From contig NZ_FNOU01000029.1 in the NCBI RefSeq assembly GCF_900107125.1, forward strand, positions 1 through 33,068: 33,068 nucleotides of DNA, given 5' to 3'. The stretch is from Eubacterium barkeri (GTDB lineage: Bacteria > Bacillota > Clostridia > Eubacteriales > Eubacteriaceae). The translations under genes and the position numbers were made by a program. Shown here in pieces: positions 13,443-22,100 of the stretch. The notes under the pieces were generated by a model. It saw only the letters and a list, made by a program, of their open reading frames with translations, ran no database searches and had not been told where the DNA came from. The first letter of the stretch is position 1; every line of letters starts with the position of its first letter.

Positions 13443-15743
13443 ATGATTATCGGAAAAAAACTCCCTCGGGTAGATGCTGGGGATAAGGTCACCGGACGGG
13501 CCAGATATACAGATGATATCTGCGATGCCGGCGCCCTGATCGCTAAGATCTGCCATGCCACCATCGGTAATGGCCGGGTGACGGCCATTGATACTACCCA
13601 GGCCCAAAAAATCCCCGGAGTGGTTAAAATCGTGACCTGCTTTGATTTAAAGGAAAAACACTATTTTCCAACGGCAGGCCACCCCTGGTCCACGGACCCG
13701 AACCATCAGGATGTGGCGGACCGGCTGGTGCTTACTGACCGGGTCTGCTACTACGGGGACGATATCGCTGCCGTCATCGCTGAGGATGAGGTTGCTGCAA
13801 CCCAGGCAGTCAACGCCCTAAAAGTGACCTATGAGGAATACCCTGTGGTGATGGATGTCCAGGAGGCCATGGCCCCGGATGCCCCCCGGATTCACGACAA
13901 TTACCCGGGCAATATCCTTGCCCACACCAATCGGGAAATCGGGGATTACGATGCCGCTATCAAAGAGCCCGGACTGACCGTTGTGGAGGGCTGGTACGAC
14001 ACCCCGACGGTCCAGCATTGCCATATCGAGCCCCCGGTTTGCTACGCCTATGAGGAGGGGGATCGCATTACGGTGGTTTCATCCACCCAGATTCCCCATA
14101 TCGTCCGCCGGGTGGTGGGCCAGGCCCTGGGGGTGCCCTGGGGAAAAATCCGTATTGTTAAGCCCTACATCGGCGGTGGCTTCGGCAATAAGCAGGATGC
14201 CCTGTACGAGCCGCTGTGCGCCTTCCTGACTACCCAGGTCGGTGGCCGCTTAGTAAAACTGGAATCCACGAGAGAGGAAACCTTTGCCAATACCCGGGTT
14301 CGCCATTCCCTGCGGTTCCACATTATTTCCCACGTCCGACCCGATGGCACCTTTGCCGCCCGAAAATGCGAAATTTTCTCCAACCAGGGAGCCTATGCCT
14401 CCCACGGCCACAGCATTGCCGCCAAGGCCATGGGGGCTTTCCCCCAGCTGTATCCCTGTGATAATGTCCAGTGTGATGCCTATACCGTCTTTACCAACCG
14501 GACAGTAGCCGGGGCCATGCGGGGCTATGGGATGCCCCAGTACGCCTTTGCAGTTGAAAGCCATACCGAGGATGTGGCTGCGGCCATGGGCATGGATCCC
14601 ATTGCCTTTAGGCGGAAAAACCTGATGCCCGTTGGCTATACTGACGGCTTCTCCAAGAACAAGCTATACACCGATTCCTTTAATGAATGTATTAACCTGG
14701 GGATGGAAACCATCCATTACAATGAAAAACTGGCGGAGTATGCGGACCAAACCGGCGATATTCGCCGGGGCATCGGAATGTCCGTCTTTTGGTACAACAC
14801 CGGGGTCTGGCCCATTTCCTTGGAATCCTCCTCCTGCCGAATGGTCCTTAACCAGGACGGCTCAGTACAGGTACAGCTGGCTGAAACAGAAATCGGCCAG
14901 GGTGCGGATACCACCTTTGCCCAAATGACCGCAGAAACCCTGGGCGTTCCCTTTGACATGGTCCATATGATCTCCACCCAGGATACGGACATCACACCCT
15001 TTGGGACCGGGGCCTACGCATCCCGCCAGACCTATGCCGGCGGCTTTGCCGTGCGTCAAACCGCCCTGGCCATGAAGGAGCGGATTTTAGAAAACGCCCA
15101 GCGTCTGACCCGGATGCCCGCCTTTAATCTGGATCTGTTGGATGGCAATATTATCAGAAAGCCCGACGGCGAAGTCCTCATGACCCTGGGAGAACTGTCC
15201 ACCGAGGTGCTGTACAGCTTAGAGCACAGTGAACACATTACCTCTGAATCCACCTATCAGATTAAATCCAATGCCTATTCCTTTGGCTGCTCCTTTGCCG
15301 AGGTGGAAGTGGATACGAACCTGTGCAAGATCAAGCTCTTAAACCTGGTCAATGTCCACGATTGTGGCTCCCTCATTAATCCGGCCCTGGCCGAAGCCCA
15401 GGTCCATGGCGGTATGAGCATGGGGATTGGCTATGCCCTGTCCGAAACCATGCTGTATAACGAAAAATCCGGCAAGCTTTTAAACGGCAATTTCCTGGAT
15501 TACAAGCTGTCCACCTTTGTGGATCATCCCACCTTAGTGGCTAAGTTTGTGGAAAACCCAGAGCCTACCAGTGCCTTCGGGACCAAATCCCTGGGGGAAC
15601 CCCCGGTATGTCCGGTAGCTTCGGCCATTCGTAACGCCGTGCGCCAGGCCACCGGGGTCGGGATCAACCAGATTCCCCTCCGCCCCCAAACCCTGTTTGA
15701 AGCCTTCGATACCGCTGGATTCTACAATCACGAGGTAAACTAA
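13443..15743 (+). CDS. xdhA: Xanthine dehydrogenase molybdenum-binding subunit
   Basis: A 766-residue Mo-hydroxylase large subunit. The N-terminal a/b hammerhead domain begins GKKLPRVDAGDKVTGRARYT. Cofactor-binding motifs follow: GGGFGNKQD, GAMRGYGMPQYAFAVE, ETEIGQGADTTF and AYASRQTYAGG. KSLGEPPVCPVASAI ends with the catalytic base Glu719, equivalent to the essential Glu of known xanthine dehydrogenases. It oxidises hypoxanthine or xanthine at the molybdopterin site. The fold family also includes other purine and aldehyde oxidases, so xanthine is inferred from the permease, the riboswitch and the subunit layout. The order Mo, FAD, FeS matches xdhABC of E. coli. No selenium-pathway gene is seen nearby, so whether the enzyme uses a labile selenium, as in some purinolytic clostridia, cannot be told. 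Confidence 0.93.
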   Translation: MIIGKKLPRVDAGDKVTGRARYTDDICDAGALIAKICHATIGNGRVTAIDTTQAQKIPGVVKIVTCFDLKEKHYFPTAGHPWSTDPNHQDVADRLVLTDRVCYYGDDIAAVIAEDEVAATQAVNALKVTYEEYPVVMDVQEAMAPDAPRIHDNYPGNILAHTNREIGDYDAAIKEPGLTVVEGWYDTPTVQHCHIEPPVCYAYEEGDRITVVSSTQIPHIVRRVVGQALGVPWGKIRIVKPYIGGGFGNKQDALYEPLCAFLTTQVGGRLVKLESTREETFANTRVRHSLRFHIISHVRPDGTFAARKCEIFSNQGAYASHGHSIAAKAMGAFPQLYPCDNVQCDAYTVFTNRTVAGAMRGYGMPQYAFAVESHTEDVAAAMGMDPIAFRRKNLMPVGYTDGFSKNKLYTDSFNECINLGMETIHYNEKLAEYADQTGDIRRGIGMSVFWYNTGVWPISLESSSCRMVLNQDGSVQVQLAETEIGQGADTTFAQMTAETLGVPFDMVHMISTQDTDITPFGTGAYASRQTYAGGFAVRQTALAMKERILENAQRLTRMPAFNLDLLDGNIIRKPDGEVLMTLGELSTEVLYSLEHSEHITSESTYQIKSNAYSFGCSFAEVEVDTNLCKIKLLNLVNVHDCGSLINPALAEAQVHGGMSMGIGYALSETMLYNEKSGKLLNGNFLDYKLSTFVDHPTLVAKFVENPEPTSAFGTKSLGEPPVCPVASAIRNAVRQATGVGINQIPLRPQTLFEAFDTAGFYNHEVN

Positions 15744-15744
15744 T

Positions 15745-16632
15745 ATGTATGATATTAAAGCATTATATGAAGCAGCCAGTGTGGAGGAAGCCACCGCACT
15801 GCTCACCGCCCATCCTGAGGCGGAAATCATCGCCGGTGGGTCCGACGTCCTGGTTCAAATCCGGGAGGGCCGCCGGGCTGGTGCCACTCTGGTGAGCATC
15901 CAGGGGATTGATGCCCTTCGGGGTGTCTGTCTGGATGCCGGGGAAAATCTGCGCATTGGGTCCTTAACCTGCTTTACTAAAATCACCCATGACCCCTTAA
16001 TCAATGACATTATTCCCGTGCTGGGTGAAGCCGTGGATCAAATCGGCGGGCCCCAGATCCGAAACATCGGGACCATCGGCGGTAACACCTGTAATGGCGT
16101 CACCTCTGCGGATTCTGCCTCCACCCTTTTTGCCTGGGATGCCCAGGTCGAGCTCACCGGTCCCGGGGGTGTCCGTATCCTTCCCATTGCCGATTTTTAC
16201 CTGTCTGCTGGGAAGGTAGACCTGCACCCCGGCGAAATTCAAACCGCCATCATCATCCCCAAAGCGGCCTATACCGGCTACACCGGCCACTACACGAAGT
16301 ACGCCATGCGGGGAGCCATGGACATCGCCACCACAGGCTGCTCCGTCAATGTGCGTCTGTCGGCGGATAAGACCACCCTGGAGGATGTCCGCATCGCCTA
16401 CGGCGTTGCCGGACCTATTCCCATGCGGGTCCCCACTGCCGAGGCCCTGGTCCGGGGACAGCGGCCCACAGCGGCCCTGGCCGAAGCCTTCGGCCAGGCC
16501 GTCCTCGAGGACATCAACCCCCGGGACAGCTGGCGGGCCAGCAAGGCCTTCCGCTGCCACATCGGAGAGGTCATGGCAGAACGCGGCCTGAAAAAAGCCA
16601 TTACACGGGCAGGAGGAATCCTTTATGAATAA
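15745..16632 (+). CDS. xdhB: Xanthine dehydrogenase FAD-binding subunit
   Basis: A 295-residue FAD-binding subunit of the CO dehydrogenase medium-chain/XdhB family. AGGSDVLVQIREGRR near residue 30 and IRNIGTIGGNTCNGVTSAD near residues 103-121 are the two FAD pyrophosphate-binding signatures. A CO dehydrogenase flavoprotein C-terminal domain follows from about 175. It takes electrons from the iron-sulfur clusters to NAD+ or another acceptor. It begins one base after the xdhA stop and overlaps xdhC by 8 bases. Confidence 0.93.
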   Translation: MYDIKALYEAASVEEATALLTAHPEAEIIAGGSDVLVQIREGRRAGATLVSIQGIDALRGVCLDAGENLRIGSLTCFTKITHDPLINDIIPVLGEAVDQIGGPQIRNIGTIGGNTCNGVTSADSASTLFAWDAQVELTGPGGVRILPIADFYLSAGKVDLHPGEIQTAIIIPKAAYTGYTGHYTKYAMRGAMDIATTGCSVNVRLSADKTTLEDVRIAYGVAGPIPMRVPTAEALVRGQRPTAALAEAFGQAVLEDINPRDSWRASKAFRCHIGEVMAERGLKKAITRAGGILYE

Positions 16633-17116
16633 GCAATACAAACACATCCACTTTACCCTGAATAACCGGGAGGTCGATACCATGGTGGACGTCCGGGCTT
16701 CCCTGACGGACCTCCTTCGCAATGATTTTCGGATGACGGGTGTCAAAAAAGGCTGTGAGGTGGGGGAATGCGGCGCCTGCACCGTCCTCATCGACGGGGT
16801 CACCTATAATTCCTGTATCTATCTTGCCATCTGGGCCGATGGCAAGCGGATTACTACCGTGGAGGGACTCCTTGGCCCGGATGGAGAGCTGACTGATATC
16901 CAGCAGGCCTTTATCGATGAGGCGGCTGTTCAGTGCGGCTTCTGTACCCCTGGCTTTTTACTCACCTCCCTGGAGATTTTAGATAGCGGCATCGAATATA
17001 CTGATGACCAGCTGCGCAAACTGCTCTCGGGACACCTTTGTCGGTGTACCGGCTATGAGAATGTACTTCGGGCGGTTAAAAAGACCATGCTGGCACGGTT
17101 GGGGAAGACCCTGTAA
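16625..17116 (+). CDS. xdhC: Xanthine dehydrogenase 2Fe-2S subunit
   Basis: A 163-residue small subunit with two [2Fe-2S] domains. The plant-ferredoxin-like N-terminal cluster uses Cys44, Cys49, Cys52 (GCEVGECGACTV) and Cys64. The C-terminal four-helix domain uses Cys104 and Cys107 (QCGFCTPGF) with Cys139 and Cys141 (CRCTGYENV). It relays electrons from the molybdenum site to FAD. The start codon overlaps the end of xdhB, and AGGAGGAATCCTTT lies before it. Here xdhC means the FeS subunit as in E. coli, not the XdhC maturation factor; no maturation factor is seen in the window. Confidence 0.94.
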   Translation: MNKQYKHIHFTLNNREVDTMVDVRASLTDLLRNDFRMTGVKKGCEVGECGACTVLIDGVTYNSCIYLAIWADGKRITTVEGLLGPDGELTDIQQAFIDEAAVQCGFCTPGFLLTSLEILDSGIEYTDDQLRKLLSGHLCRCTGYENVLRAVKKTMLARLGKTL

Positions 17117-17139
17117 TTCTATAAAACCGGGGGGAAACA

Positions 17140-17958
17140 ATGGCAGAAAAAGAGGCAATCCAGCGCTATACCGAGGAAATCCTTCAGGACTACTTTCACG
17201 GCGACAGTCAGACCTTATTTCGCTATGCCCATGAGGACTGTTCCTGGATCGGGCCGGAGGAACCGGCCTTCGCCCGGGGCCTCTCTGCCATGCGCCAGTC
17301 CATCACCACAACCCGGGATGCACGACAGCTGGGAGAACTTCATTTTCAGGCTGCCGTCTCCCGGGATTATGGCGAGGTTTTTCTGGTATCCTATAACTTT
17401 TGTCTTCGGGCCCTCCATCCCTCTGACAAAAATCCGGATCAGCCCTATCGGGCAAGCTTTGTCTGGCTCCAGAAAACCCCAAGACCCCAATTGATGCACG
17501 GCGCGCTTTCCAGGGCCCTTGGCCTGGCCACAGAAGAGGAGTTTTTTCCTGCTACCATTGGCCGGGCCAATTTTAATATTCTCAAATCCTACCTGGCCCA
17601 GCGTAAAGCCAAAGCACTTCCGCAGCGACTGGCCCTAAAAACCATTGACGGGCAGGTCGTTTTTCTCCACTCGATGGATATCCTTTGGATTCGATGGAAG
17701 GATGGCCATACCCAGGTTCACACCAAATCCGCTCTTTTGGAGCTTAATCGTCCCTTTTGGCGTGTTCTTAATGGTTTGCCTCCCTACTTTTTCCCCCTGG
17801 GACGCAGTATCGCCATCAACCGCTTCTTTATCGATACCTTTGAGGAGGATACCGTTATTCTAACAAATGGCTCCCGGCTGACCCTCGATTGGCAAAGCAT
17901 CCAATCCCTGCAGACCGTATTGGCTGAAGGAGGTTCTTGTGAAACGAGCATTGATTAA
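17140..17958 (+). CDS. NTF2/SnoaL-like sensor fused to divergent LytTR domain
   Basis: A 272-residue protein of two parts. Residues 1-125 look like an NTF2/SnoaL-like cone fold (IQRYTEEILQDYFHGD, ASFVWLQKT, then LMHGALS). Residues 163-262 align with a LytTR DNA-binding domain, from LALKTIDGQVVFLHSMDILW to GSRLTLDW. The usual LytTR signatures are changed: the RIHRSY position reads PLGRSI (219-224) and the VSRR position reads LDWQ (249-252), so the DNA-contacting face may be lost. It shares domain order with the next gene, which keeps those residues. A GGGGGG ribosome binding site follows xdhC by about 10 bases, so it is the fourth gene of the xdh operon. It may sense a small molecule and act through its paralogue; this is inference. 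Confidence 0.75.
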   Translation: MAEKEAIQRYTEEILQDYFHGDSQTLFRYAHEDCSWIGPEEPAFARGLSAMRQSITTTRDARQLGELHFQAAVSRDYGEVFLVSYNFCLRALHPSDKNPDQPYRASFVWLQKTPRPQLMHGALSRALGLATEEEFFPATIGRANFNILKSYLAQRKAKALPQRLALKTIDGQVVFLHSMDILWIRWKDGHTQVHTKSALLELNRPFWRVLNGLPPYFFPLGRSIAINRFFIDTFEEDTVILTNGSRLTLDWQSIQSLQTVLAEGGSCETSID

Positions 17959-18766
17959 CCTGGCCCGACGCTGGACCCAGGAAATCATCGATGAACTGTG
18001 GACAGGAAGCCGCGCCCGCATGACGAAGGTTCTTGCTTCCGATTTTTCCTGCATTGGCGCCCATGAGTTGGAATATTTTAATACGCCTGAGGCGCTTCTG
18101 GCCCACATGGACCGCCTATTTCTGGAGCTGCCCAAGGTTGATATTTTCAACGTACATTACAATGCCATCCCGATTTCATCCCATTTTTGTCTCGTAACCG
18201 GCCATTACTTGGGGCGAACTGGTCTTAACACCAATCAGCTTTTCATGGACAACCAGCGACTCTCCTATCTTTGGCGGGTTACCCCGGACCACCGTAGCCT
18301 GGAGCTTGTCCATTTTCATATGTCCAACCCCATCACCATCCCATCGGAGGATCAAAAATACCCGGTTTACGCTGGACACTACAGCTTCGACTATTTACTG
18401 TCCGTTTTAGAAGAAGCCCTGGCGGGTAGCACCACCGCACCTTTGTTGCTCCAGGGTAATGATCAGTCGCTCCACCTTGTCCCGCCAACAGATATCCTCT
18501 ATCTGGAGGCCCAGGGCAAGATGACTGATCTCCATCTGGAGGGGAATCATCTCATTATTCCCCATGGGATAACCGAACTCCTCGCTCAGCTTCCTGACAG
18601 CTTCATCCGCATCCACCGCAGTTATGCGGTTTCAGCGGCTGCAGTAAGCAGCCTGACCGCCGATACCCTCACCCTGATTGATGGGACCCAGCTGCCCGTG
18701 AGCCGGAGGATGCGCACCGCAGTACGGCATGCCTTAATCACGGCCCTGGATGCCATCGTCCTCTAA
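17939..18766 (+). CDS. NTF2/SnoaL-like sensor fused to canonical LytTR DNA-binding domain
   Basis: A 275-residue paralogue of the preceding gene. Residues 1-135 form an NTF2/SnoaL-like domain (RLSYLWRVTPD, LELVHFHMSNP). Residues 168-268 form a clear LytTR domain: LHLVPPTDILYLEAQGK, SFIRIHRSYAV (RIHRSY at 224-229) and GTQLPVSRR (PVSRR at 253-257). LytTR proteins usually carry a response-regulator receiver or membrane sensor; neither is present, so this is a one-component design with a soluble ligand-binding-type domain. The GTG start at 17939 is fixed by AGGAGG five bases upstream and overlaps the previous gene by 20 bases, which implies coupled translation. It is the last gene of the xdh operon and may control it; no LytTR-type repeat was found in the leader. 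Confidence 0.82.
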   Translation: MKRALINLARRWTQEIIDELWTGSRARMTKVLASDFSCIGAHELEYFNTPEALLAHMDRLFLELPKVDIFNVHYNAIPISSHFCLVTGHYLGRTGLNTNQLFMDNQRLSYLWRVTPDHRSLELVHFHMSNPITIPSEDQKYPVYAGHYSFDYLLSVLEEALAGSTTAPLLLQGNDQSLHLVPPTDILYLEAQGKMTDLHLEGNHLIIPHGITELLAQLPDSFIRIHRSYAVSAAAVSSLTADTLTLIDGTQLPVSRRMRTAVRHALITALDAIVL

Positions 18767-18776
18767 ACACCCTACT

Positions 18777-18814
18777 AAAAAAATCGCTGAATCCTGGTGA
18801 AGGAATCAGCGATT
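18777..18814 (-). terminator. Intrinsic terminator on the minus strand (end of subtilase transcript)
   Basis: Arms AATCGCTGAATCC (18782-18794) and GGAATCAGCGATT (18802-18814), 13 positions with one mismatch, loop of 7. Read on the minus strand it is followed by seven T (18783-18777). On the plus strand there is no T-run, so it serves mainly the minus-strand transcript, although it is also close to the end of the xdh operon. Confidence 0.8.
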
Positions 18815-18826
18815 CAAAGCTTCAAT

Positions 18827-19080
18827 AAAGTGGTGTAGCACGGTCAGAGAGAGGATAAAAAAGATTCACCCCGGACCCCAGGCGCTGACGAACAAAGGGA
18901 AACCGCCCATTCGTCAATGCGCAAAACTTTCAGTTTTGATAAGGTTTAAGGCGGATTTGCTTTCTTAAGTTGATGGCAGCCGAAAGCTCCAGCCCGCAGG
19001 GGCGCCGGGGTTCTCGTATTTTTATCATCACTCTGACCTGGGTTTGTCGACACACTGAGAGGTGGCTCGGCCTCCTCTTT
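18827..19080 (-). repeat. Dispersed structured element, copy A
   Basis: Positions 18842-19059 (218 bases) match 31688-31905 in inverted orientation without any gap; I count 33 differences, about 85% identity. The match continues more weakly to AAAG (18827) and CTTT (19080). Hairpins include CAAAACT/AGTTTTG (18922-18938) and GACGAA/TTCGTC (18887-18915). The first of these shows a compensatory C-G to T-A change against copy B. The copy fills the space between the subtilase stop (19112) and its terminator (18777-18814). Small reading frames in it are not conserved between the copies, so it is not a gene. Strand is given in the direction of the preceding gene. Confidence 0.85.
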
Positions 19081-19111
19081 GTTCATTTCCCTTCTTTTAG
19101 CCGGCTGGTCT

Positions 19112-22100
19112 TTATTCTTTATAACCCAACTTTTTCTTACCCATATATACGCCTGCAATAATGACTGCCGTCAATGCGGCGAGCAAAGCAATGGCAACCC
19201 CTACCTGGCCGGTTTCGCTAAGGCCGGTATTGCTATTGGCCGCCGTTACAGAGGTAGTGGTCTGGGGTTCAGCGGTAGGGTCGGGAGTGGGCGATGGTTT
19301 TTGTTCCCCAGGATTTCCCGTCGGCGGCGTATACGCCACCGGTGTCGCACGGAAAACCAGATTGTCTGACAGCCCATCCCGATAGCCCAGGGCATAAAAC
19401 TGACCATTTAAAGAAGCCCCAACATTCTTCGTTGTTTTTTGGCTGCTGTACAACAGTGCGGAATCCCCGCTCCAGGAGGATGTTTGGGTATCAAGGTGCC
19501 AGGTGTCCATCATACCTTCCGCTGCAAATGTACTCAGCGTACTTTTCCCAAGGTTTTTCACCGGACCCGTTAGAATCAACCCATGATCGACAGCACCAGC
19601 GGCAAAATCCAGGGTCTGTTGTAAATCATAATTGGGATTACTGGCACTGGCATCGAAATAATTATCGTCGTTCTTCGTCCATGTTGATCCATCGAACACC
19701 ATGGTGTTCCCGTAGGCTGTCGATGCCTTACCCATTAATTTATTGATCACACTGGAATAGCCCCCAGCGACAATCAGGGTATTGCCGGAGGTATAGGCCA
19801 CTGAACCGCTGCGCCCTTCCGGCAGCTCGGGCAGGTTTCCGATCACCTGACCTGTGGTGGGATCTACGATACGCACCGTTGTCAGCGCTTCAAAGGCATC
19901 ACCTTTTTGAACATCCCCGCCGATGACCAATAATTGATCACCATAAACCGCCAGGGCCTCGGTTCCGTTCAAATCTGCTTTTACACTGCTCCAGGTATCC
20001 CTTTCCGGATCAAAGGTCCCAATTTTGACGGTGCTGGTCTGGCCATCGGTTTCACTGTACAGCATGTAAATCTTGCTTTTTCCACCCGCCAGCTGGTAAA
20101 GGAAGCGCATCCCATATCCCACAATACCCTGGGAGGGTAGCGGGACGGAGCGCCAGGTGCCGGTCTGAGTATCATAAGCCTCCATATAATGGGCGTTGGT
20201 TTCCGCCATCACCCCCAGATACAGAAGGGTATGGCCGGCCCCCGCCATGGCAACAGGACTGCCGTCCGCCGAGGTCAGGTCATTCCCCTGGACTTGACCA
20301 TAGTCTATATCCGGTACTGCAAGATCTGAATATCCACGGTAATCCGGCTCAAGGGTGAAGAAATTCCGACCCCACTCCCCATTGCTGCGGGTAATGGTCA
20401 CCTCGGGCATCCCGCTTATGCCATCGGGAAGGGAGACCGTGATTTCCCGGTCTCCCCAGGCTTTCACCGGAGCAGGTTCACCCCCGATGGCAACGGTGCC
20501 TGCATCAGCACCGAAGAAATAGCCTGTAATGACAGCCGTGCTGCCGGATACCACCAGATCATTCAACACCGGTACCGGATTGGTAAAGGCCTTTTCTGCA
20601 TCTGCGTAACCGCCGGAAACGGATTTTTCGGTCAGCCCAGTGGCTTCTGCGGTGCTGCGGTCCACACCGCCTTTAATCCGGGCGATCATTTCCAGGGCAT
20701 TTTCCCCCATGGTCCCACCAGCCGTGGTATACGTTGTGCTGAGCAGCGCCGCCAAGCCGGTAATCATCGGAGCAGCCATGGAGGTGCCATCTGCATAGTA
20801 ATAATCTGAAGGCGCTGTACCGATACCAAAATCATCTAAACGGAAGACCGTATCACCGGTATTTCCCGTCATGGTCCCAGACAGGCGCAGGACGATTTCA
20901 TTTCCCTCTAAAGAACTCAGCAGTGCTTTGGGCTCCTTCACCTTTCCTGTGGAAACATTCCAATTGTGATCGGTAAAGCTCAACCGCAAGGGCATGGATT
21001 TCCCCTGGTAAACCTGGCTTGAGTCCATGGACTGCCAGCTTCCATCCGCCCCTTTTTCCTGAAGGATCAGACCCTTGCCATAACAAGCACTTCCCATGCT
21101 GCCCTGGAAGGCCAGATAGAGGTCCTCCGTTCCGGTTATTGCCGAAAGCTTGTCCTTGTCAAAGCTAAGCTGGATGGAGAAGGTCTCGCCATCGGGGATG
21201 GCCGATAGATCAATCTGACTTCCCGTATCGCTGAGATAACCCGGAGATACCGCCGCCTGTGCTGCAGTATCAACTAAGCGACCTTCCTGGTTATAGAGCT
21301 GCAAACGGACAGAAGGAGACACACCCTCAAAATCCTCATAAAAAACACTGTCTTTAGACTCCTGAATCCACGGCAGATATTGGACGGGCATCTCGTGGTT
21401 ATCCATGGGCACCGTGGTATCCGTGGAGGTGGCGGACAGAATCTGCGCCCCTGGAGAAAAGACATCCACCGAGCGCTTGCCATAACAGGTGAAATAGGTC
21501 GGATAGCCCTCACTGTCCATGGCGCCCACGCTTAGAGCATAGGGACTATCCACAAGACGGGAGACATTTAAATCATTATCCGTTCCCTCATTGCCGGCTG
21601 AGAAACAGGAAACAACCCCCAGCCGCCCAATGGAATCTGAGGCTGTGGAAATCGAATGCATCAGTGTCCCGTTGTAGGAAGATGGTCCCCAGGAATTGTT
21701 AATGGCTACCACATTTACCCCAGCTTCTTTGGCGGCCTGGATATAGGCATAGCCCTTAATGGCGGACAACAGGTTTCCTCCACCCGTTTCGCTGAACATT
21801 TTGACGCCCATAATTTCACAGTCCTTCGCCACGCCCGCTCCACCCAGGCCATTATCCCATTGGGCGGCAATGACGCCGGCACAGTGTGTGCCATGACCAA
21901 CGAGGGTATCCATGGGGTCTGTGGTATCTGTCCCCCCTGGATTGTAGCCGTATTTCCCACCGCCCATGCCTGTCAACGCCGGGAAGTTTTCGCCCTCGTC
22001 CCACATGACCGCTTCCAAATCTTTATGGCGGTAGTCTACGCCGCTGTCCAGCACCGCCACCACCGGCGTACCTCCGGCAGCAGAAGCCGGGGCCTGGGCC

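Noticed and set aside
18970..19161. Plus-strand frame resembling a minus-strand frame at 31487-31777 (shared SPQGR, WVCR)
   Set aside because: The likeness follows from the shared DNA repeat. Frames differ in length and continue into unrelated sequence, and no ribosome binding site is present.
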